From positions 1 through 49,923 of the forward strand of contig NZ_RJUD01000099.1 of NCBI RefSeq assembly GCF_024343675.1: a stretch of 49,923 nucleotides of DNA, in the 5' to 3' direction. Shown here piece by piece: positions 44,078 to 49,923 of this stretch. The stretch's first letter is position 1. Every line of letters starts with the position of its first letter. A program made the translations under genes and the position numbers. The DNA is from Lacihabitans sp. CS3-21 (GTDB lineage Bacteria > Bacteroidota > Bacteroidia > Cytophagales > Spirosomataceae). The notes below the pieces were generated by a model, which was not told the origin of the DNA, made no database searches, and saw only the letters and a list, made by a program, of their open reading frames with translations.

Positions 44078-44619
44078 AAAAACTCTTGGATTTTAAATTC
44101 GTTAGATTTGATTGCTATATGTTTTGATTTAACGGTAAAACTTTGAATAGTAACCTTAGGTTTGCCGAAGGCAAACCTAAGGTTAGGTATTTTTATTCTT
44201 GTCTTTTGTCGAGTTATTTCAACCGGCCTAATGTTTTCAATTGTAGTTTTGAAAGGCTTTGAATTGAGTTGAAATTCTTTTTTGAGTTCAATTATAAAGA
44301 CTTGTTTTTGAAAAAATCCAAAGACTTCAACCTTTATATTATCTGCTTTTAATGTTTGTAAATTCAGAATTAGTGGTATTGCAAAATCAAAACTTTTAGT
44401 ATGGTCAACTTTGAAATAAATTGCATTTTTAAACTTAATGTCCACCACCAAATAAGAATTGTTAGAATGCCAATTTTTGTAATAGTCAAATGACAGTTTT
44501 TGCAACCGTTTGTTTTTCTTGAAAAGTATAGCAAGCAATTTCCCAATTCTAATATAATGGAATTTTAAAAACGAAAACAGCTGTTTTTGAATGTCAAAAA
44601 AAGATAGAGTTTTCGTCAT
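44074..44619 (-). CDS. Uncharacterised beta-rich protein, first gene of the DUF4407 operon
   Basis: A 181-residue protein without signal peptide or membrane helix, basic (many K and R) and rich in alternating hydrophobic strands (YLVVDIKF, NAIYFKV, KVEVFGF, QVFIIELKKEF). No family is recognised. Its coding sequence contains a perfect 16-base palindrome with a three-base loop (44151-44166 with 44170-44185), encoding part of PNLRFAFGKPKV, so the DNA may have been inserted into an older gene. The last four bases overlap the DUF4407 start. TACATTTG (minus strand, 44659-44666) is a possible -7 box 40 bases before its ATG. Confidence 0.7.
   Translation of the reverse strand: MTKTLSFFDIQKQLFSFLKFHYIRIGKLLAILFKKNKRLQKLSFDYYKNWHSNNSYLVVDIKFKNAIYFKVDHTKSFDFAIPLILNLQTLKADNIKVEVFGFFQKQVFIIELKKEFQLNSKPFKTTIENIRPVEITRQKTRIKIPNLRFAFGKPKVTIQSFTVKSKHIAIKSNEFKIQEFL
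44151..44185. repeat. Perfect 16-bp palindrome inside a coding sequence
   Basis: TAACCTTAGGTTTGCC (44151-44166) pairs with GGCAAACCTAAGGTTA (44170-44185) around GAA. The frame of the host gene remains open through it. It differs in sequence from the 39345-39399 hairpin at the other end of the operon. Confidence 0.8.
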
Positions 44620-45027
44620 ACGCTACTGTTGTTTGTTTTAGTGCGGTTGGGGCAAAAGCAAATGTACTGCAAAGCGGTGGCTTTGTGCGGCTGGTTGCAG
44701 CTCTTTTGATTTTGCTGAAGCGTTGACATTTTGTATTTCATTTTTCTGTTCGTTTATTGTCAGTCGTGTTGTCTTATAGGGTGAGGCACAACAAGTATAT
44801 TTACACAACTCATTTTTACAGTTGCGTAGATATCTCAATTGTATTTGATTGAATAATTTTGGTATTAAATTGATAATGAGGGGTTTGTGTGCAGATGGGT
44901 AATTGCGTAAATATTTTTATCATGAGAGTGGTGTTTTATATTTATGTTTTCAAAGATAAATTTTATTCTGCTTTATTCAAAATATTTATTTCATGACGCA
45001 AAATCGAACATAAATTCATCGAAAACA
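44620..45027. other. Gap upstream of the operon with a structured element
   Basis: No gene. About 44640-44800 is a GC-richer stretch (TGCAAAGCGGTGGCTTTGTG, then GGTTGCAGCTCTTTTG and TCAGTCGTGTTGTC) of the sort seen between many Bacteroidota genes. CAAATGTA at 44659-44666 reads TACATTTG on the minus strand and could be the operon's -7 box. The rest, to the tandem array, is plain AT-rich DNA. Confidence 0.4.
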
Positions 45028-45440
45028 TATACGAACTCACCAATGTTGTGAACGAAATCGCCAATGTTGTGAACTAACTCACGAATGTTGTGAACTAACT
45101 TACCAGCGGAACGCCGCCCGATGTTAATAGGAACTCACCAATGTTGTGAACTAACTCACCAATGTTGTGAGCTAACTCACTAATGTTGAGAACGAACTCA
45201 CTAATGTTGAGAACGAACTTACCAATGTTTAATAGGAACTCACGAATGTTGTGAACTAACTCACGAATGTTGTGAACTAACTCACGAATGTTGTGAACTA
45301 ACTCACGAATGTTGTGAACTAACTCACCAATTTTGTGAACTAACTCAATAAGGTTGTGAACGAACTCACCAATGTTGTGAACGAACCCACCAATGTTGCC
45401 CACGAACTCGCCAATGTTGAAAACTAACTCGCCAATGTTG
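45028..45440. repeat. 21-bp tandem array, second family
   Basis: About 19 imperfect copies of ACTAACTCACGAATGTTGTG plus one base, or its variants (AACTCACCAATGTTGTGAAC, AACTCACTAATGTTGAGAAC). A GC-rich interruption (CCAGCGGAACGCCGCCCGATG) breaks it near 45110. The minus strand is open with a heptapeptide repeat (ELVHNIG/ELVHNIR), but this is expected of any 21-base unit lacking stops. Period and placement (between two minus-strand genes) match the array at 10734-11003; the unit sequence does not. DNA from 45441 to 45511 shows nothing. Confidence 0.85.
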
Positions 45441-45511
45441 AGTAAGATATTATCAACATCAAATAGTCATTAAACAAATCTAAAAGGAGTAAACTTTGGT
45501 TGAAAGCATCC

Positions 45512-47863
45512 TTACAGCGACAAAGCCACCAACTCGCCTGGGTGGCCAACGGCTCCTACGGCTACCACAATGTATTGTTTGCCATTGATGGAGTAGGTCA
45601 TGGGTACGCCTGTTTGGTTGGCGGGAAGGTTGATCTCCGAGATGATTTTTCCCGTGGCTTTATCATGGGCTCTAAAAACTTTCCCGCCTCCGCCGTCAGA
45701 AGCATACAAGCCTGAGCCTTCTCCTGCAAAGAGTAACGACTTGGTGACCAACATGCCTACCCGCTCAGGTGAGCCCGTTCTTGGTATCTTTAGGCTTTTC
45801 AGTGCGGGTATGTTTTTTACCCATTCGGGGGTGTCGGAGTTGGGCACCATCCATTGGTGTTCGCCTTTGTTGAGGTCTATGGCGGTTATTCGGCCATAGG
45901 GTGGTTTTACCAAAGGCAGGCCATAAGGCCCAATGCGTGAAGAACCCAAAAACGCCACATAATCCATATCTCCGGCACCTTTTGGAGCGGCTTCTATGCT
46001 CATGGGCCTTAGAACCGTGCTGGAGGAAACATACAAAACGCCCGTTTCGGGGTCCACAACACCCCCTTGCCAGTTGGCTCCGCCCACGGCGTCGGGTATC
46101 ATCAAGGTACCCAATTCTTGGGGAGGATTGTAGAGGTTTACAGGTGTGTATAAGGGTCCTTTGTGAAACTTGGCCGCAATCTTTTGGGCTTCTTTTTTTA
46201 TTTCTGGGCTAAAATCCACCAAAATGTCGTCAGAATAGCCTTGTCGGTCAAAGGGAGCAGGTTTGGTCGGAAAAGGTTGGGTAGGGGAGGTGATTTCGCC
46301 AGGGACACTGCTTTTGGGCACAGGCTTTTCTTCTATCGGCCAAACGGGCTGACCCGTGATTCTATCAAAAACAAAGGCAAAGGCCTGTTTGGTGACTTGT
46401 ACCACAGCTTTTATGGGTTTTCCGTCTACCTGTATGTCGGCCAAAATCGGTGGAGCGGGCAAATCATAATCCCAGATGTCGTGGTGTACCAACTGATAGT
46501 GCCAAACCCTTTCGCCAGTTTTGGCATTGAGACAAACCAAACTTTGAGAAAATAAATTGTCACCCGGACGATGGCCGCCATAAAAATCACCCGTGGGAGC
46601 TTCTAAGGGCAGGTACACATAACCCAAGTCGGGGTCGGCGGTGAGTGGAGCCCAGGCTCCTGCATTGCCCGTGTATTTCCAGCTTTCCTGTTTCCAGGTT
46701 TCGTTTCCAAGTTCACCAGCCTGTGGAATGGTGTGGAAAGTCCATATTTTTTTACCTGTTTTTACGTCATAGCCCAGTATATCGCCTCTTACTTGCGTTT
46801 TAGAAGTAGGAGCCAAGCCCACCGGAAAACTCGAACCTATTACGATGACATCGTTGACGATAATGGGCGGAGAAGTAGAACCAATGGTGGAGGTTGAGGG
46901 ATCTAGTTGGCTATCCAAGCCTTTTTTCAAGTCTACGATTCCATTTTCGCCAAAATCACTCACCAAATGGCCCGTTTGTGCATCTAAAGCCACCAATTGA
47001 AAACTCGGAGAAACAAATACGATTTTATCTTTGCCATTGACTTTGTCTTCCCAATAGGCCACGCCTCGGCCAGAGTTTTGTCTGGGCACATAAGCTTTTC
47101 GTTCTTTTTCGTCTAATCTAAAAGTCCAAAGCGTTTCGCCGGTTTCCCCATCTATGGCTGCTACGCTGCGGCTCAAGCCTGCGGTGGTGTACAAGATGCC
47201 TTTCACCATCAAGGGCGTAGACTTGAAATAAAACTCAGGATTCGGGCCGAAATTATCAGTTTTCCATCGCCAAGCTATTTTCATTTGGCTAACATTGCTT
47301 TCGTTGATTTGGTCAAGCGGCGAATAGTTGGTGCTGGCAAAATCTCCACGGTGTTGTTTCCATTCCGCCTCTATGGTTTTGGGCTTGTTGTTTACCAAGG
47401 CAGGCCTAAAACCCATGCTGACCCTCGAGGGAGGAGCCATGCCCATTAAGATTTTCTCCGAAGGATTCTTAAAACTCAAGTGTTTTTCACCAGCTGGAAA
47501 GCCGTTGCCATTTAAAACAAAGGCTATAAGTGCGGTATAGGTTTTTTCGTCAAAAGCGTTGGGTTGGGTTTTGGGCATGGTGGTTTTGGTATACACATAC
47601 AAATCCCTGAGGGTCTTGTTTTTCCATTTGGTCAGGAATCTTTCTCCTACCAGAGCGGTTCCGCCTTCTGTTCCTCTCAAGTCCCTACCATGGCAAGCTG
47701 CACATTGGTTGGCATATACTTCTGTGACAGACGCCACTTGGTCATTTGTAAAAACGCCGTCGAGTGCGGTGGGGAGTTCGGTTTTGAGTATGGGTTTCGT
47801 TTGTGAAAAGACATTTACCTGATTCGCCATTAGGTAAAGTAGCATGCCTAGCGTTTTATTCAT
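45512..47863 (-). CDS. PQQ-dependent dehydrogenase with N-terminal cytochrome c
   Basis: A 783-residue exported protein (signal peptide about 1-20). Residues 40-130 hold a cytochrome c domain with heme motif CAACH (C54, C57, H58) and a Met in the TTMPKTQP segment as candidate axial ligand. The rest is an eight-bladed PQQ propeller: WKQHRGDFASTNYSPLDQIN, GETLWTFRLDEKERKAYVPRQNSGRGVAYWED, DPSTSTIGSTSPPIIVNDVIVIGSS, LVHHDIWDYDLPAPPI and GGANWQGGVVDPETGVLYVS, as in membrane or soluble glucose/aldose-type dehydrogenases. It would oxidise a sugar or alcohol in the periplasm and pass electrons to its own heme. The usual order in quinohemoprotein alcohol dehydrogenases places the cytochrome at the C-terminus, so this N-terminal fusion is notable. 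A -7-like box (TATGTTTG, 47887-47894) lies 23 bases upstream. Confidence 0.92.
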   Translation of the reverse strand: MNKTLGMLLYLMANQVNVFSQTKPILKTELPTALDGVFTNDQVASVTEVYANQCAACHGRDLRGTEGGTALVGERFLTKWKNKTLRDLYVYTKTTMPKTQPNAFDEKTYTALIAFVLNGNGFPAGEKHLSFKNPSEKILMGMAPPSRVSMGFRPALVNNKPKTIEAEWKQHRGDFASTNYSPLDQINESNVSQMKIAWRWKTDNFGPNPEFYFKSTPLMVKGILYTTAGLSRSVAAIDGETGETLWTFRLDEKERKAYVPRQNSGRGVAYWEDKVNGKDKIVFVSPSFQLVALDAQTGHLVSDFGENGIVDLKKGLDSQLDPSTSTIGSTSPPIIVNDVIVIGSSFPVGLAPTSKTQVRGDILGYDVKTGKKIWTFHTIPQAGELGNETWKQESWKYTGNAGAWAPLTADPDLGYVYLPLEAPTGDFYGGHRPGDNLFSQSLVCLNAKTGERVWHYQLVHHDIWDYDLPAPPILADIQVDGKPIKAVVQVTKQAFAFVFDRITGQPVWPIEEKPVPKSSVPGEITSPTQPFPTKPAPFDRQGYSDDILVDFSPEIKKEAQKIAAKFHKGPLYTPVNLYNPPQELGTLMIPDAVGGANWQGGVVDPETGVLYVSSSTVLRPMSIEAAPKGAGDMDYVAFLGSSRIGPYGLPLVKPPYGRITAIDLNKGEHQWMVPNSDTPEWVKNIPALKSLKIPRTGSPERVGMLVTKSLLFAGEGSGLYASDGGGGKVFRAHDKATGKIISEINLPANQTGVPMTYSINGKQYIVVAVGAVGHPGELVALSL

Positions 47864-47886
47864 GGTTGGTTTTTTAGAATATTATC

Positions 47887-47894
47887 CAAACATA
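47887..47894 (-). promoter_or_regulatory. TATGTTTG box for the PQQ dehydrogenase
   Basis: Matches TAnnTTTG on the minus strand, 23 bases before the ATG at 47863. No TTG at the usual spacing is seen, so this is a partial match. Confidence 0.38.
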
Positions 47895-48004
47895 AGAAAA
47901 AAGGATTAAACTTTTGTATGCTATAATTGAAGTATATTGTTGAGGATAAAAGAATTAGGGAGTGTTTGTTTTATGAGATTCAAAAAGCTTTAGATACGGG
48001 AAAC

Positions 48005-48883
48005 CTAAACCTCAGGGACAATCACCTGAAGAGCATTTGGTGCAATGAAGGCATTGACTTCCTTTACTTTGCCCAAATATTCCCCGTCTATTTGAAAATG
48101 AACTTTCCTGCGAGTCTTCATGGACAAGGCGTTTGTTTGAAATATTTCGGTTTTGTCGGGGTCAAGTAAACCATGCGAATAAGCCATTTTTATGATTTCG
48201 ATGAACGATATTTTTTTGATAACAATCACCTCAAACAGTTTATCGCCTAATTTACCGACGGGGTTGATCACCACGCCATTGCCGTATTTGGTGGCGTTGG
48301 CTATAACAATCATTTCAGCCTTCATTTTAATGCTCTTTTCGTCTATTTTTAAGGTAATTTCCATCAATGGATTTTGCCACAGGACTTTTAAGGCTGCCAC
48401 AAAATAGCCCCACCAGCCGCGGATGGGTTGCTTTTCAAATTCTTTCATGGCATAGGCATTCAGCCCAATATCACTCAAATGAATGCAGAGTTGCTCATTG
48501 ATTCGTGTGATATGAATCTTTTTTGAGAAAGCCTGCAAGAGTATATCCAAAGCTTTTGTAGGATTTTCACTTATTCCGAGTTCCTTTGCAAGTCCGTTGG
48601 CTGATCCGGCTGGAATGATGCCCAAAAGGATTTTGGTTTTTATCAAACATTCAGCCACCAGTTTTATGGTACCATCACCACCGACTGCAGCCACACAATC
48701 AGGTTTAAACAACTTTATCTTTGCTTTTATGGTTGAAATGTTGCAAGTTGGTGTGAGATTGTAAAAATCTATGGTGTTGCTAAGATTTGAAAAATAATTG
48801 GTAACCAAGGAGGTCCAGTCAATCGTATTATTGCCTGAACCAGCATTAATTACAAAAAGTACTTTTAAGTTTTTTGATGTCAT
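48005..48883 (-). CDS. Diacylglycerol-kinase-family lipid kinase (YegS/DgkB-like)
   Basis: A 292-residue protein with the DAGK catalytic fold: VLFVINAGSGNN (residues 8-19) near the N-terminus, AAVGGDGTIKLVAE with the nucleotide-binding GGDGT at 68-72, then LGIIPAGSANGLAKELGIS. The C-terminal beta-sandwich part follows (MIVIANATKYGNGVVINPVGKLGDKLFEVIVI). It should phosphorylate a lipid alcohol such as diacylglycerol, or a sphingoid base, using ATP, giving phosphatidic acid or an analogue. Soluble, probably membrane-associated. Its ATG (48883) is one base from the ATG of the divergent App1-type gene (48885). Confidence 0.92.
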   Translation of the reverse strand: MTSKNLKVLFVINAGSGNNTIDWTSLVTNYFSNLSNTIDFYNLTPTCNISTIKAKIKLFKPDCVAAVGGDGTIKLVAECLIKTKILLGIIPAGSANGLAKELGISENPTKALDILLQAFSKKIHITRINEQLCIHLSDIGLNAYAMKEFEKQPIRGWWGYFVAALKVLWQNPLMEITLKIDEKSIKMKAEMIVIANATKYGNGVVINPVGKLGDKLFEVIVIKKISFIEIIKMAYSHGLLDPDKTEIFQTNALSMKTRRKVHFQIDGEYLGKVKEVNAFIAPNALQVIVPEV

Positions 48884-48884
48884 A
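48884..48884. promoter_or_regulatory. One-base divergent gap between lipid kinase and App1 genes
   Basis: The start codons of the two divergent genes are separated by the single base 48884. Any ribosome site and promoter for each gene must therefore lie inside the other's coding sequence. No consensus TAnnTTTG box is clear on either side. Confidence 0.6.
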
Positions 48885-49874
48885 ATGAAAAATGAAATTG
48901 AACATGCTGTTGCAACTGTAAAAGTATATCATGGTTATGGACACCAAAATAACCTGGTAGTGTATGGTCATGTTTTGGCTGGGAAATCTGTGCGTCCGAG
49001 TAAATTTAACAATAATCCCATCAGTAATATTATACATTTAGCCAGATTATTTTTAGTTAAACCTGTACCACATGTACAATTGAGTTTGCAGTGGCAAAAT
49101 CAAACACTTCATGCCACCACTGAGGTGGATGGTTTTTTTAAATTTGAGTGGCAATCGGATTTTGAAATAGACGCGGGTTGGCATTTGATTGAAGTGCATT
49201 TGGTTGATGGTCAGGGATATAAGAAAACTAGTGGAGAAGGAAAGCTATTTGTTCCACATGCTACACAATATGGTTTCATTTCGGATATAGACGATACCGT
49301 TTTGGTTTCGCATTCGGCCCACACAGGTAAAAAACTCCGGGTGATGTTCACCAAAAATCCACGTAGCCGCAAAACTTTTGCCGATGTGGTGAAATTTTAC
49401 AAGTTGCTGGCTCTTACCCATACAGAACCAAACGTGCCGAATCCTTTTTTCTATGTTTCGAGTAGCGAGTGGAATCTATATGATGATTTGAATGCTTTTT
49501 TTAAGCACAACGGCTTGCCAAAAGGGGCTTTTTTGTTGAATAATATAAAGAAGTGGTATCAATTGTTGAAAACAGGCAAAACCAAACACGAAGGAAAGCT
49601 CAACAGGGTGACGAGAATTCTGAAGGCTTTTCCGAGACAAAGGTTCGTATTGCTTGGCGATAATTCGCAAAGTGACCCGCAAATTTATGCCTCCATAGCC
49701 AATAAATATCCTGAGCAGATTGTGGCGGTTTATATTCGAAATATTAGTTTGGAAAAAGCAGATTTTACTACTGAAACCCTAAATTCAATACAAAATAAAT
49801 CTATAAAAACCTTTCAGTCGCAACATACTGATGAAGCCATTCAACATGCTAAAACAATTGGATTGTTGGTTTGA
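48885..49874 (+). CDS. App1-type phosphatidate phosphatase (DUF2183)
   Basis: From the ATG at 48885 the protein is 329 residues. The frame extends upstream to a TTG at 48798, but that part is antisense to the lipid kinase and is rejected. Residues 1-120 form an Ig-like N-terminal domain (VVYGHVLAGKSVRPSK, TEVDGFFKFEW); the HAD-type catalytic part follows with ISDIDDTVLVS, the DxDxT nucleophile motif (D134, D136, T138), then FFYVSSSEWNLYDDL, FLLNNIKKW and FVLLGDNSQSDPQIYA. This is the yeast App1-type catalytic domain (DUF2183), a Mg-dependent phosphatidate phosphatase. No signal peptide. With the divergent lipid kinase it could complete a phosphatidate-diacylglycerol cycle. Confidence 0.92.
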   Translation: MKNEIEHAVATVKVYHGYGHQNNLVVYGHVLAGKSVRPSKFNNNPISNIIHLARLFLVKPVPHVQLSLQWQNQTLHATTEVDGFFKFEWQSDFEIDAGWHLIEVHLVDGQGYKKTSGEGKLFVPHATQYGFISDIDDTVLVSHSAHTGKKLRVMFTKNPRSRKTFADVVKFYKLLALTHTEPNVPNPFFYVSSSEWNLYDDLNAFFKHNGLPKGAFLLNNIKKWYQLLKTGKTKHEGKLNRVTRILKAFPRQRFVLLGDNSQSDPQIYASIANKYPEQIVAVYIRNISLEKADFTTETLNSIQNKSIKTFQSQHTDEAIQHAKTIGLLV

Positions 49875-49923
49875 GATGATTTTTGGAAATTATTTTTTGA
49901 TAGTTAATAACTAAAGTTTCAGA

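Noticed and set aside
44638-44838. 66-codon minus-strand frame
   Set aside because: Lies within a structured intergenic element; no family or start signal.
45095-45403. 102-codon minus-strand frame (ELVHNIG repeats)
   Set aside because: Same reason: an open frame across a 21-bp tandem array with imperfect, drifting units.
48798-48884. Upstream extension of the App1 frame to a TTG
   Set aside because: It is antisense to the lipid kinase start and lies outside the family's N-terminus.

Overview
The window looks like a chromosomal segment of a Bacteroidota bacterium, probably of the Cytophagales or a neighbouring order. The evidence is AT-rich DNA, TAnnTTTG-type -7 boxes, many signal-peptide and lipoprotein genes, two_component_regulator_propeller repeats, a huge PAS/GAF histidine kinase of the LytS type, and planctomycete-type cytochrome/DUF1549/DUF1501 genes of the kind Cytophagales also carry. 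The genus cannot be named from the sequence. No tRNA, rRNA, CRISPR array or intact insertion sequence was seen.

Layout. 0-1 kb: 5' part of a secreted amidase, cut by the window edge. 1.1-5.7 kb: an AT-rich patch with a membrane protein that may be AbiC-like, framed by two direct copies of a palindromic repeat, and a 1010-residue metallophosphoesterase fused to a STAND-like region. This is a candidate anti-phage locus. 5.7-10.5 kb: secreted enzymes (PqaA-like hydrolase, VOC protein, IPT/M6 peptidase lipoprotein), several behind copies of one dispersed 5' leader element. 10.5-11.3 kb: that leader runs into a G-rich 21-bp tandem array. 11.3-18.3 kb: a 2315-residue sensor kinase. 18.8-28.4 kb: a run of small minus-strand accessory genes (DHFR-like, GNAT, two VOC, DUF1801, YCII, NmrA-like, two lipoproteins, esterase, UGT-type glycosyltransferase, Crp/Fnr regulator). 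28.8-37.9 kb: plus-strand genes, namely a three-gene PSCyt/DUF1549-DUF1553, DUF1501, cytochrome/LRR operon, then a secreted alpha-barrel protein and a small membrane protein. 38.2-44.6 kb: a DUF4062 protein and a tightly packed six-gene operon of DUF4407, transglutaminase-like and membrane proteins. 45.0-45.45 kb: a second 21-bp tandem array. 45.5-47.9 kb: a PQQ dehydrogenase with an N-terminal cytochrome c domain. 48.0-49.9 kb: a lipid kinase and an App1-type phosphatase, divergent, with start codons one base apart.

How the parts may work together. The heme c proteins (PSCyt1, membrane cytochrome/LRR, PQQ dehydrogenase) point to periplasmic oxidation or polymer chemistry. The lipid kinase and App1 protein could act in opposite directions on phosphatidic acid. 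The two AT-rich patches (about 1.4-5.5 kb and 37-45 kb) look acquired. The best candidates for undescribed biology are (i) the metallophosphoesterase-STAND protein with its neighbour, (ii) the six-gene DUF4407/transglutaminase operon, and (iii) the recurring leader: a TATTTTTG box about 127-150 nt before the start codon of six unrelated genes, often with a micro-ORF ending at the gene's start. All functions are read from motifs by eye. No database search was run.
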